A DNA stretch of 46,510 bases from an uncultured Erysipelotrichaceae bacterium. Its GTDB lineage: Bacteria; Bacillota_I; Bacilli_A; Erysipelotrichales; Erysipelotrichaceae. Every line of letters starts with the position of its first letter. Position 1 is the stretch's first letter. The notes beneath the pieces were generated by a model that saw only the letters and a program-made list of their open reading frames with translations, ran no database searches and was not told the origin of the DNA. This document shows, one piece after another, positions 38,101 to 45,748 of this stretch. Position numbers and translations under genes: made by a program. Location: assembly GCA_947649125.1 (NCBI GenBank), contig CANSQL010000018.1, positions 1 to 46,510 on the forward strand, given 5' to 3'.

Positions 38101-38964
38101 ACCGATTCCGTAAAGCTGTTCAAACTTTGTGATGATCTTTACAATATCGGCTTCAAAGGTGCTTTCCGTGATACCGTTACTCATAAACGGGTGGATTGTC
38201 CATACAAAACGACATTTGCTGTCAATACCGGCATCGACCATTCTCTTCATTTCCGCAAGTCGCTCTGCCGGATACGGATCACGCCATCTTCCGCTGTGAT
38301 AAGCATCGTCCTTCGGCGCAAAGATATAAGCATTCATCTTAAATTCACCGCCGAATTGCATCAAGGAAATACGATCATCATCACTCCAAGGAATACCGTA
38401 GTACCCTTCGATAAAGCCCCTTGTTTTCGTAGAGGCAAAATCATCAATTCTTAAATTGCGAATCGTCCTTCCCTCAATCTGATTTAAAATATGCTTTAAT
38501 GAGGTCAAACCGTAAAATGATGCATCGGTATTTTTACCGAGAATCGCAATCGTCTTATCCTCTATTGAAACTATATGAGAATCCATTTTATCAAAAAATG
38601 CTTCATCGTGTGTAATGTTTTCATCGAAATAATGATCTACATAACCGTTAGAACCATTCGTTCCCACTAAAACATTGGTTACATTTGCCTTTACCTCATC
38701 TGAAACACTCATTGTGATGCCTTTTGCATCCACAATCTCCGTTAATCGATTTTTGGTAACATCATCGATTGTATCATCATATACCACATTGATCTCTTTG
38801 GAAATCACGAAATCGCCGCCGGAATACGTAATGGCCTGCGGAAGCGGATAGATTTCATACTCAGCTTCACTTGCCAAAGCATTCAATGCGCTCAATTCCC
38901 ATGTCGTAATAAACATGGATAACGATAACACTGATAATAATACCTTTTTTAGTTTTTCGCCCAT
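32155..38964 (-). CDS. Wall-anchored GH84 beta-N-acetylglucosaminidase (NagJ/hyaluronidase-like)
   Basis: A 2269-residue secreted enzyme, one of the largest in the window. Signal peptide (about 1-31, VLLSVLSLSMFITTW...ALA); N-terminal GH84 alpha/beta domain (about 35-180); catalytic barrel with GFIEGYYGIPWSDDDR and the catalytic pair Asp297-Asp298 in FGVLGDDSGD; a helical region to about 620; about seven F5/8 C-type beta domains (to about 1540); about eight helical FIVAR-like repeats; and the anchor TPNTGD (2235-2240), a membrane segment and a KKRKTQK tail. It would remove GlcNAc from mucins or glycosaminoglycans. AGGAG lies 7 nt before the ATG. No frameshift was seen despite the size. Confidence 0.93.
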   Translation of the reverse strand: MGEKLKKVLLSVLSLSMFITTWELSALNALASEAEYEIYPLPQAITYSGGDFVISKEINVVYDDTIDDVTKNRLTEIVDAKGITMSVSDEVKANVTNVLVGTNGSNGYVDHYFDENITHDEAFFDKMDSHIVSIEDKTIAILGKNTDASFYGLTSLKHILNQIEGRTIRNLRIDDFASTKTRGFIEGYYGIPWSDDDRISLMQFGGEFKMNAYIFAPKDDAYHSGRWRDPYPAERLAEMKRMVDAGIDSKCRFVWTIHPFMSNGITESTFEADIVKIITKFEQLYGIGVRQFGVLGDDSGDLPRSVVVRVMERLQEWVDSKGDVHNLVFCPAGYNNAWWKDGELDEYDQGFHEDIQIFWTGEAVCQPIEQRTLDNFKTRDLPAGASPRRSPLFWLNWPVNDINMKRLMMGKGSLLHTDVNVEDLEGVVTNPMQEAEASKVALFAIADYAWNVKAFNDDKSWKDSFKYIDGDAGEALYEMAKHLSDPAPNGHGLNLAESEELKPFLDDFRAAFDNGDSIIEKGNVLIDEFEKIIKACDDFDKLSKNEAFKEEINSWRLSLKEISEANIEFIQSAIALENNQNDEAVSHYTSGVAKFEASKNHIRYKIHDEIDVAEAGAKRIIPFTEYLNGELSLSVGSILDPSKVSAKVITNRTDTPSGSLDNLLDNNEGTEVVWKNPNSAETGTYIGVMYNQVIDIHDIVFKMAHASNLRDTFDSAKLQYTADGKTWTDIAGSEYSDTRALVQVEGLNLKAKGVRIIATADKTNMWLGCRDIVINGLDEGTPIIKGTPFIENMVLYSGDNLDALVDGNTTTGLDFLDSKTPSNVDEIHKDAAVGLEFDSAQPLGLLRLYQASGDKVTNAAIEYRVDGTWKTFKEMSNMGAEVVVNLKGTQADAVRIRNLDENTNKWWHINEIKVEEYVGAFSMTPMYSTDKMLIRSGSLDKIIDGSTSTNASFSHSNDSTDDDKDSTLADTWVGVEFDDTIEVGNVHISHGNGSNDKINKGVIEYRINGEWKTFQTLDSIPFELDVNLNGTRADAVRIRNSEKVNVWWQFNEISVDRFDGEIDDSVPISKTIIKTSTFGIWSGNETELLDGNDSTGVWYQLSGNKALVGDFIGLDLGRVAHLKSFHAAVGIDSGDKWVKYDLEYSEDNVNWTTFKSYNGVSSGQDIIDEDLTGIRARYVRLVNKQEKSSWVKFGEINVEENTSVPTNKYTYTNVTALNSLQGTHTMEQMTLLPYSDITLATGEYIGVKLERLKDLTTLDVDVASGLTLQISENGVIWTAVTDQNHVDNARYIRLINNGSSDVTFNLTKFIVNSNEIYELKLSEASGFTVSGDKNLFDKNRTSETVFQGSQTAGRFVTYDLGQVIDLNTFKVVSRDSNTDFPRHAKISVSEDGTAWKQIMTIGNQDGTANPGEAENTDTIQDVLPLHEISYNAKEAANLNVKARYIKFEITKTKVGADKWVRFTEFELNNNQTLATTTDPTVTATVTARDGYNALNVADGNTATAFKPTANKAGSLLYKVTDTTNRNKITVLQSPTAISEAKIYAEVVDSTRATARWIELGNLNTALCEYTLPESVKHLLAVKIEWTADQEVAIQEILINKVAYVNVDKTRLNDLIRSAKAVNTDTWTTDSKENLRTVLEYAEATYANDFVSESVVNSAISKLDKALNQPELKGDLSAVRTLLNELKAVKNDDSVYVKSTFMKLQNAIQYAENEIEEADNISEADVDMLVESLENARAQLVFSAIPKENLISAIEEISYELSLFDETLYPAEILQQLKDELKNAQDMVNASTATPLEYAQQNKVLTEAYQLADYAKDLKASIDKYDVITADSFTESTYAVFAEKLAAAKELLKTPTDSEAVQEALEALEEAYENLAFDMNSIAAQLNKFETEVLGEKTDYTTDSITPFEAIVNVVKEALADESTDKTELQAKLKEMMNRYAGLVSVKVLNAELKAFDKIDPEHYSADSYAAYEAVYKGLDIDKLKASGTQDEVNQAASDLAAARSALVETASKKELAALIKQLEDVNADDYTTESYQKVTEVLAQANSKDTWLKDEFIELSEAAEDAILGLVDISELNKKLNMDIDASEYTEESYLVLSELLEQAKTLKTNGTAEEIAAMLVEINKAINNLVPNADHKNNLAEALKEAEAIDTSKYTEESVAELEKAIKEVERVLADDHATLGEINFALAALESAIEGLEEKTIDLPTKPVKPNDKPSGSSDSNQTLKPGTDGVNTPNTGDNTMFTGYAWMTLCAGIVVLAANKKRKTQK

Positions 38965-38994
38965 CTGCTTTCTCCTTTTCTTTATTCATATAAT

Positions 38995-39049
38995 ATTATA
39001 ATAAGAAAATGATATAAAATTATTGGCAATTATAACAGAATCTTGCACT
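38995..39049 (-). promoter_or_regulatory. GH84 promoter with element shared with GH20
   Basis: AGTGCAAGATT (39049-39039) on the minus strand, 38 nt, then TATAAT (39000-38995), 75 nt from the element to the start codon, exactly as before the GH20 gene. No -35 box is apparent. Confidence 0.55.
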
Positions 39050-39066
39050 TTGTTACTTTGACAAAC

Positions 39067-39102
39067 AAAAAATCGTTTTAACATCATAAGACATTAAAAC
39101 GA
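39067..39102 (-). terminator. Terminator of polC
   Basis: TCGTTTTAA/TTAAAACGA, a perfect 9-bp stem (39073-39081 with 39094-39102), followed by TTTTTT on the minus strand. Confidence 0.8.
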
Positions 39103-39110
39103 CTTTAAAT

Positions 39111-42100
39111 TTAAAACAAATCACCGAATAAGCTCATTTGATTTTCGTCCTGCATTCCCTTTAAAACATTCATAGAATCAAGTTTTTTCACAAGCGTTTG
39201 ACTGAGTGCCGTGCGCATTTGTAAATCCTCCTTGGATATAAATGCTCCCTTTTTACGTGCTTCACTGACTGTAACCGCAACCGATTCACCCAAACCGTCA
39301 ATACTGGTAAAGGGCGGAATCAATACATTTTTATCATTTTCATCAGGAAGGAAATCTGTCGCATGAGAGCGCATAATATCAATATTCGCAAAGCGATAGC
39401 CGCGCAGCACCATTTCCAATGCGAGCTCAAGTGTATTGTAGATATCCTTATCCTTTTTCGATACATCATTTTTCTGCTGAGGGTCATTCAAGCGATGATT
39501 GATGTCGTTCATCTTTTCTCTGATTGCCGCCTCTCCTTTAATCATTGTTTCAATATCATATGCATCACAGCGAATCGAGAAAAACATCGCATAATAATAA
39601 ATCGGATGATGTACCTTAAACCATGCGATACGAATTGCCATCATCACATAGGCAACCGCATGTGCTTTCGGGAACATATATTTGATTTTCTTACAGGATT
39701 CGATATACCAATCCTCAACACCGTTTTCCTTCATTTCGGGAATCCATTCTTCCTTTAAGCCTTTTCCCTTACGCACGGATTCCATAATCGTAAAGGCAAG
39801 CTTCGGCTTTAATCCCTTATGAAGCAGATAGACCATAATGTCATCACGACAGCCGATTACGCTTTTCAAGGTACAGATGCCCTCATCAATCAAATCTTTC
39901 GCATTGCCGAGCCATACATCGGTACCGTGACTCAATCCGGAAATTTTCAGTAATTCATCAAAGGTAGTCGGATGCGTCAGCTTCAAAATTCCGCGCACAA
40001 ACGGTGTGCCGAATTCCGGTAAGCCGGCCGCTCCGGTTTCTTCGGTATTTTTCGTGGTATCGATCATTAACGCGTCAACACCGGAGAAGATACTCATCGT
40101 AGCCGGATCGTTCATCGGAATTGTTGTCACATCAATACCGCTTAAATGTTCCAGCATTTTCATTGCGGTCGGATCGACATGACCCAAAATATCAAACTTA
40201 AGTACATTATCATGAATCTGATGGAAATCAAAGTGTGTAGTTTTCCATTCCGCAAAAGGATTGTTGGCAGGATATTGGACCGGCGTAAAATCATGCACAT
40301 CCAAATCCAGCGGAACAACGATAATGCCGCCCGGATGCTGACCGGTCGTGCGTTTAACACCCTCGCAGCCCTTCGCCAAACGCAGCTCCTGCGCTCTTCT
40401 TACCGTACCTTCTAAGCCCATTTCTTCTTCAAAGCCTTTAACATATCCGAAGGCGGTTTCCTTCGCTACGGTACCGATCGTACCGGCACGAAACACATGA
40501 TCCTCACCGAATACCTCTTTGGTATAGGCATGCGCATTCGGCTGATAATCACCGGAGAAGTTTAAGTCGATATCGGGAACCTTGTCACCCTCAAATCCGA
40601 GAAAGGTTTCAAACGGAATATCATGTCCGTCACCGCGGATGATCTCCCCGCAGTTCGGGCATTTTTTATCCGGTAAATCAAAGCCGTTGGGGACACTGCC
40701 GTCCGTAAAGAATTCCACATAATGACATTTCGGACAGACGTAATGCGGTGCCAACGGATTTACCTCGGTAATTCCTGACATCGTTGCGACAAAGGAAGAA
40801 CCGACCGATCCTCGCGAACCGACCAAATAGCCATCATCATTACTTTTCTTTACCAACAGATGCGAAATATAATAAACGACATAAAAGCCGTGACCGATAA
40901 TGGAAGCCAATTCCTTTTCCAATCGCTGTTCAACGATTTCCGGAAGCTTTTCACCGTATTTCTCATGTGCCGTTTCATAACAAATATCACGCAGCTTTTG
41001 ATCGGAGCCTTCCATATCCGGCGGATATAAGCGATCCTTTACCGGTAATACCAAGCCGATCTGATCCTTGATTTTATTTGTATTTTCAATAACGAATTCA
41101 TGCGCACGATTCGTCCATTCAAATGCGTCAAGCATTTCTTTTGTCGTATAAAAATGCTGATCGGGTGCCTGAAAACGACGTCGCTTTTCACTGTTATAAA
41201 TATACAGCGGATGACGGACACCGCCGATTGCCTGTGAATTAATATAAATATCACGAATCTGTTTCTGCTTCGGATGTACATAATGACAATCACCGGTTGC
41301 GACAATTACTTTACCCAAACGATCGGCTGCCGCAATGATTGCCGATAGGATTTCCTTTAAGCGCTCTTGACTGCCGATAGAATCACGCTCGACCAAATGA
41401 CGATAATTCTCCAACGGCTGAATCTCAATATAATCATAGAAGCGCATCACCTCAAGCAACTGTTCCTCACCGCGTGTATGAGCCATATCAAAAACTTCAC
41501 CGTTAAGGCTTCCCGAACCGATCAATAAATTGCCGTTCAAGCGGCGCTTTTCAATTTCCTGACGCAAAATACGCGGTTCCGCAACGACATTATTCGTATT
41601 CTTCGCATTATAGGACAAATATTTCGTATGCGACAACGTCACAAGCTCAAACAGCTCCTTTAAACCTGCCATGTTCTTTGCCATAACCACGACACTTTTT
41701 TTACGCACTTTCTTGAAACAGGAAGAATCCTGCATATTCTGCAAATCATACAATGTTTCAATATGCGTCAGATCGTTCATCATATTTAGAAAGGTAAGCG
41801 CCAAAACCTCCGCATCGTAGTCGGCACGATGGGCAACTTCTTCATCATAGCGGATACCGTAGCTTCGGGCAATTTGACCGAGACGATACCCCTTGCGATC
41901 ACTTTGAAGTGAGCGTGCCAAATCCAGCGTATCGATCACCGGATTCATTAACGGCTTTCGACCGGCACGAATCAAGCTGTCATTTAGGAAATTGTAGTCA
42001 AAATCAGCGTTATGTGCAACTAAGACGCTATCACCGATAAAATCAAGCAGCTCGTCCACACATTCCTCGAAAGGACGTGCTTCCTTTACATGCTCATTGG

Positions 42101-43496
42101 TAATTCCGGTCAGCTCCGTTGTAAACGCACTTAATTCGACCGGCGGCTTGATAAACATCTGCAAAGATTTCACACATGAACGGTCCTTGACAATTTGCGC
42201 ACCGAATTCAATGATATGATCAAAGCGTGATGATAAACCGGTCGTTTCCAAGTCAAATACACAATAGGTTCCCTTTTCTAAAATCGTATCATTCGCATTA
42301 CGAACGATATGCAGATAAGGATCCACCATATTAAACTCAACACCGTAAATCATTTTAAACGGATTGTTCGGATCACGCTTTTTATTAATTGCGGAAACTG
42401 CCGCCTGAGCCTTCGGAAAAGCCTGCGCTACCATATGATCGCTGATCGCAATCGCATCCATTCCCCAACGATCTGCGGTTTCAATAAATTCCTCAATATC
42501 ACAAACACCGTCCATCTCCGACAGCTTTGTATGGACATGCAGCTCAACGCGCTTTTCTTTTTCCTCATCATAGCGCTGTACTGCTTCGATTTCCTCAGTC
42601 ATATGCGGTTCAAACACATATTCACCCGCATAGGTATCATAAACCACATCACCGTACGCAATAATCGTCGATCCCTTACGAATGGGCGCCTGCTCCTCGG
42701 CCTGCTTCTTACTTAAAAAGCGCTTCATGATCATTGCGTCATCATCATCGCAAATCCAATAATTCTGAATCACATACAGCTTATCGGGATTTTTCTTAGA
42801 GCGTACCTCACGCTCCTCCGCATCGAATATTTTACCGCTGATGCTGACCTGCGGCATTTCCTGATTGATTTGATTGATCGCAACGCGCCGATATTGATCT
42901 AACGGCTTCAGCTTTTTATTGCCGCCGGCGCGGCGCTTCGCTTTGCCCTCGGGCGCAGAGGTGCTTACCTCTGCAGCGGCTTTTTTCGCTGTAACCGCCT
43001 TTACGGCAGGGACACTTTCTGCTTCCGCGGTCTTTTTATTTTCTTTGATCAAAATATTCAGCTGAAAGCCGCAGTCCCGTAAAAACTGCACTAACAGATG
43101 CTTATTTTGAACAGCGATATCACGCTGTGCTTCCTCATTGATTCGATATACGATATATGTATCCTCTAAGGCCGGCATTGCGCTGATAAATACTTCGCCC
43201 TCTCGATGCAGCGACACATAATGCTTGATATAGTCAAATACCTCAAATATATTTGTATCTGTATGCTCACAAATGATATGACATTCTACCTCACAGCGCA
43301 CAAGCTTTTTAAAGCGCATAATAAATCGATCCCATATTTGATACGGTAAAACACGCTTTAAGCGCAGGGACAGCTCTAATCGATTACCGGCCTTATGATA
43401 GTGCGGCATCATTGTAAAGCTTGCACCCTCAAAATAGCTTAAGGCTGTTTCTTCAAGTCCCAATTTTATGATTACATCTGTCAGCTTACATTCCAT
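39111..43496 (-). CDS. polC: DNA polymerase III PolC-type, replicative alpha subunit
   Basis: The 1461-residue main replicative polymerase of Gram-positive bacteria. Domains in order: N-terminal domain and OB-fold (about 1-320, RVAINQINQEMPQVSISGKIFDAE); PHP domain start (RVELHVHTKLSEMDGVCD); the inserted 3'-5' exonuclease (YCVFDLETTGLSSRFDH, with VAHNADFDYNFL); the rest of PHP; and the polymerase with the catalytic pair Asp975 and Asp977 in PDIDLNFSG. A zinc-binding CPKCHYVEF...CPNCGE stretch lies before it. The start is placed at Met 43496 (GAGG 7 nt upstream). The first Met of the frame (43532) lies on the probable -10 (43531-43536), so it cannot be used. Confidence 0.97.
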   Translation of the reverse strand: MECKLTDVIIKLGLEETALSYFEGASFTMMPHYHKAGNRLELSLRLKRVLPYQIWDRFIMRFKKLVRCEVECHIICEHTDTNIFEVFDYIKHYVSLHREGEVFISAMPALEDTYIVYRINEEAQRDIAVQNKHLLVQFLRDCGFQLNILIKENKKTAEAESVPAVKAVTAKKAAAEVSTSAPEGKAKRRAGGNKKLKPLDQYRRVAINQINQEMPQVSISGKIFDAEEREVRSKKNPDKLYVIQNYWICDDDDAMIMKRFLSKKQAEEQAPIRKGSTIIAYGDVVYDTYAGEYVFEPHMTEEIEAVQRYDEEKEKRVELHVHTKLSEMDGVCDIEEFIETADRWGMDAIAISDHMVAQAFPKAQAAVSAINKKRDPNNPFKMIYGVEFNMVDPYLHIVRNANDTILEKGTYCVFDLETTGLSSRFDHIIEFGAQIVKDRSCVKSLQMFIKPPVELSAFTTELTGITNEHVKEARPFEECVDELLDFIGDSVLVAHNADFDYNFLNDSLIRAGRKPLMNPVIDTLDLARSLQSDRKGYRLGQIARSYGIRYDEEVAHRADYDAEVLALTFLNMMNDLTHIETLYDLQNMQDSSCFKKVRKKSVVVMAKNMAGLKELFELVTLSHTKYLSYNAKNTNNVVAEPRILRQEIEKRRLNGNLLIGSGSLNGEVFDMAHTRGEEQLLEVMRFYDYIEIQPLENYRHLVERDSIGSQERLKEILSAIIAAADRLGKVIVATGDCHYVHPKQKQIRDIYINSQAIGGVRHPLYIYNSEKRRRFQAPDQHFYTTKEMLDAFEWTNRAHEFVIENTNKIKDQIGLVLPVKDRLYPPDMEGSDQKLRDICYETAHEKYGEKLPEIVEQRLEKELASIIGHGFYVVYYISHLLVKKSNDDGYLVGSRGSVGSSFVATMSGITEVNPLAPHYVCPKCHYVEFFTDGSVPNGFDLPDKKCPNCGEIIRGDGHDIPFETFLGFEGDKVPDIDLNFSGDYQPNAHAYTKEVFGEDHVFRAGTIGTVAKETAFGYVKGFEEEMGLEGTVRRAQELRLAKGCEGVKRTTGQHPGGIIVVPLDLDVHDFTPVQYPANNPFAEWKTTHFDFHQIHDNVLKFDILGHVDPTAMKMLEHLSGIDVTTIPMNDPATMSIFSGVDALMIDTTKNTEETGAAGLPEFGTPFVRGILKLTHPTTFDELLKISGLSHGTDVWLGNAKDLIDEGICTLKSVIGCRDDIMVYLLHKGLKPKLAFTIMESVRKGKGLKEEWIPEMKENGVEDWYIESCKKIKYMFPKAHAVAYVMMAIRIAWFKVHHPIYYYAMFFSIRCDAYDIETMIKGEAAIREKMNDINHRLNDPQQKNDVSKKDKDIYNTLELALEMVLRGYRFANIDIMRSHATDFLPDENDKNVLIPPFTSIDGLGESVAVTVSEARKKGAFISKEDLQMRTALSQTLVKKLDSMNVLKGMQDENQMSLFGDLF

Positions 43497-43530
43497 AGCG
43501 CATCCTCGTTTCCCTTTTTCACTAAGCATC

Positions 43531-43536
43531 ATTTTA
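43531..43536 (-). promoter_or_regulatory. -10 box of polC
   Basis: TAAAAT on the minus strand, 35 nt before the chosen start. The -35 would fall in the T-run of the preceding terminator. Confidence 0.4.
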
Positions 43537-43551
43537 CCATAAATCAGTATT

Positions 43552-43603
43552 TAAAAAAAGAAAGAAGCTTGATTTTTACCAAGTTCTTTCCGAGTGCTTC
43601 TTT
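43552..43603 (-). terminator. Terminator of the ceramidase-like/SIS operon
   Basis: AAAGAAGC/GCTTCTTT arms (43596-43603 with 43561-43568), followed by TCTTTTTTT on the minus strand, 13 nt past the SIS stop. Confidence 0.6.
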
Positions 43604-43615
43604 TGATTATTTCAG

Positions 43616-44350
43616 CTATTTCCAATAGCCGTAGTATTTGTCATATAAGGCTTCATTGTATTCATCGGCACCGTCGACATTGGAGCTTTTAAAAATCGGC
43701 GGATTGGTGCCTGATTCCACAAGCAGCTGAATCACCTGTGTAATCAAAGCCTGCGCAAGAGCGATTCCGATACAGTCGCTGGTTGCGCCGATCGGTGTAT
43801 CTAAGCCCTTGATCATATATCCGGCATCGCCCTTCGGGGAACCGTTGTCCAATACGACGTCCGCAAGCTCAAATAAGCGCTTACCGCAGGAATGACGCGA
43901 GCTTGTGGCGGCGGAATGTGCCATTGAGGTCATTGCGATCACATGACAGCCGACCTTTTTGGCTTCCAAAGCCATTTCCACCGGTACCGGATTGCGGCCG
44001 GAGTTGCTGATGATTAAAATCGTATCTTTTGCCTCTACCTTATACAGCTTGATCATCGCTGCCGCATAGCCTTCCAATCGCTCTAACAGCGTACTTTTGT
44101 TTGTCATTTCATGAAGCATCAGCTCCGGCGGTAAAATGGCCTTTACATAGGCTAATCCCCCGGCCCGAACATACAGCTCCTCTGCGATCATATGGGAATG
44201 GCCCGAACCGAAAACATAAAAACGTCCGCCTGCCTTACAGCTATCACTCACTAGCTTTGCCGCTTGAAGTAATGCCTCCTCTTGTGTCTCACTGACCTCC
44301 TTCAGTTTGTTTTGAACATAGCTTAAATAGTCCTTTACAACATGATTCAT
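43616..44350 (-). CDS. SIS-domain sugar-phosphate-binding protein (UPF0309-type)
   Basis: A 244-residue cytosolic protein with one SIS domain of the UPF0309 group. The phosphosugar-binding loops are FGSGHSHMIAEELYVRAGG and LIISNSGRNPVPVEMALEAKK. A conserved DNGSPKGDAG follows. Such proteins bind or isomerise amino-sugar phosphates; this group's reaction is not known to me. The start is placed at Met 44350 because GGAGG lies 8 nt before it. It overlaps the stop codon of the ceramidase-like gene (ATGA), so the two are coupled. It is the last gene of the operon. Confidence 0.87.
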   Translation of the reverse strand: MNHVVKDYLSYVQNKLKEVSETQEEALLQAAKLVSDSCKAGGRFYVFGSGHSHMIAEELYVRAGGLAYVKAILPPELMLHEMTNKSTLLERLEGYAAAMIKLYKVEAKDTILIISNSGRNPVPVEMALEAKKVGCHVIAMTSMAHSAATSSRHSCGKRLFELADVVLDNGSPKGDAGYMIKGLDTPIGATSDCIGIALAQALITQVIQLLVESGTNPPIFKSSNVDGADEYNEALYDKYYGYWK

Positions 44351-45621
44351 TTCTGATTCCTCCATTTCTTGATTTGTTCAACGATTTCCTTCATCAGCCT
44401 TTCACCCTCACCCTTCGCAAACGGACTGCTTGCGGCTTCATAATAGTGTTTATCATAAGCATCTGCATCGGCAATATACATTTGATAGCCGTTCGTATAG
44501 CTGATAAAATGGGTATGCGCATCCGCATAAGGATTACTGAGCTGAGAAAACAGCTCACCGGGAAAGCCGATAAAAATTTCATCGTTCAGCTTCAACATTT
44601 CTACATTCAGCGGATATTCTCGAATGCCTTCATCATGCAGCGCAAACAAATAATCTGCCGCTGCGCCTTCCACCGCATTTTCCAATAAACGAATGTCTTG
44701 CGTGCTGAGTCCTCGTGCTTTTCCCTGTTCCAGTTCAGCCTTGCGCTTTTCTACCGTCGCCTGTGCCGAATCGATCGACAGCGGTACTCTGCCCTTTAGC
44801 GTAAGTGAAAGCGTTGTATGCGCTAAAGTATGCAGGGTAAACGGGACAAGATTTGAACGCAGCTGTTTGACAGCCTGCGCAAGCTGATCGCCCATTCGCT
44901 TTACCTCTTGAAAATCACTGCCGCATCTTGTGAAGCGTGAGGAAATATCACCGCAGCTTCCGTTGAGATACATGCACATCGCATAACCTTCCTGTTCGAT
45001 TGCTTTCGCAAAAGCACCGCAGAAATCACTGCTGATATAACAATTGTCAGCCTTTAATATCGTCGGATGACAAGCAAAATTGACGATCAATGCTTTTTTA
45101 TCCGCATGCCTTGCTTCCATGATCCAAAGCGAAGGATCGCCCGGCAGCTCAGTATCATTGCGATTGGATCCGATACCCTCACATGCACCGAAGGCAATCT
45201 CAACACTTCCCTCACTCAGCTCACTCACTGCCTCACCGAGAGCACAAAGCGTCTGTTCACAGAGATATTCAATATAAGCTTGATCCACCTCACCAAGCAG
45301 ACTTTTAGCTGCCTTTAAAAAGCCGTGATTACTGTCAATGATTCCGCTCGGTCCCGAATGTGTATGAATCGCAGAAAAATAAAGCTGTGAAAAATGCAGT
45401 CCGCTTTGTTTACAGCGTTCCTTGACCCGATTTATCAGTAAATGATCGACAGCCAATAAATCATATGCCGCTATCGCATATCGCTTTTGATCGTGCTGAA
45501 ACACAAACACCTTTACATACAAATCATCATGAACTGCTTCGGCATTTCGTGTCACTGCATAGCCTGCCAGCTTACACGGAATACTCGGTGTAATCACCTT
45601 TTGCGCAAAGCCAAAGCTCAT
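44347..45621 (-). CDS. Cytosolic neutral ceramidase-like amidase
   Basis: A 424-residue protein resembling the N-terminal catalytic domain of neutral/alkaline ceramidases, zinc-dependent amidases. Expected active-site positions are present: His86 and His88 in IHTHSGP, His185 in FACHPTI, the Ser in GDIS (Ser227) as nucleophile candidate, Glu356 in GFPGE and a Tyr-rich loop (YTNGYQMY). There is no signal peptide and no C-terminal Ig-like domain, and it is shorter than secreted ceramidases (about 650). Since the SIS gene overlaps, a cytosolic amide-linked sugar derivative may be the substrate rather than ceramide; this is inference. GAGGTG lies before the ATG. Confidence 0.82.
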   Translation of the reverse strand: MSFGFAQKVITPSIPCKLAGYAVTRNAEAVHDDLYVKVFVFQHDQKRYAIAAYDLLAVDHLLINRVKERCKQSGLHFSQLYFSAIHTHSGPSGIIDSNHGFLKAAKSLLGEVDQAYIEYLCEQTLCALGEAVSELSEGSVEIAFGACEGIGSNRNDTELPGDPSLWIMEARHADKKALIVNFACHPTILKADNCYISSDFCGAFAKAIEQEGYAMCMYLNGSCGDISSRFTRCGSDFQEVKRMGDQLAQAVKQLRSNLVPFTLHTLAHTTLSLTLKGRVPLSIDSAQATVEKRKAELEQGKARGLSTQDIRLLENAVEGAAADYLFALHDEGIREYPLNVEMLKLNDEIFIGFPGELFSQLSNPYADAHTHFISYTNGYQMYIADADAYDKHYYEAASSPFAKGEGERLMKEIVEQIKKWRNQK

Positions 45622-45649
45622 AGTATCACCTCACCTGTTGATTAATTCA

Positions 45650-45679
45650 AGTATATCACATGTATATACATGTTGTAAA
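45650..45679 (-). promoter_or_regulatory. Promoter of the ceramidase-like/SIS operon with operator inside
   Basis: Minus strand TTTACA (45679-45674), 18 nt, TATACT (45655-45650). The spacer holds the whole 16-bp palindrome, so a bound regulator would block RNA polymerase. Confidence 0.65.
45658..45673. promoter_or_regulatory. GntR/HutC-type operator
   Basis: ACATGTATATACATGT is a perfect 16-bp palindrome containing GTATATAC, which fits the HutC-subfamily GTxTAxAC core. It lies between the divergent operon and the GntR gene. Confidence 0.75.
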
Positions 45680-45701
45680 TACAAAATTACTGTCTTAGTG
45701 C

Positions 45702-45730
45702 TATACACAAACAATAAAAATTGCTATAAT
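45702..45730 (+). promoter_or_regulatory. Promoter of the GntR gene
   Basis: TATACA (45702-45707), 17 nt, TATAAT (45725-45730); start codon at 45749. Confidence 0.5.
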
Positions 45731-45748
45731 AGCACCGGAGGAAACACT

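Noticed and set aside
39363-39758. A 131-codon plus-strand frame and similar long frames opposite polC, GH20, GH84 and the ATPase genes
   Set aside because: All are antisense to well-supported genes and show no ribosome binding site or family pattern.
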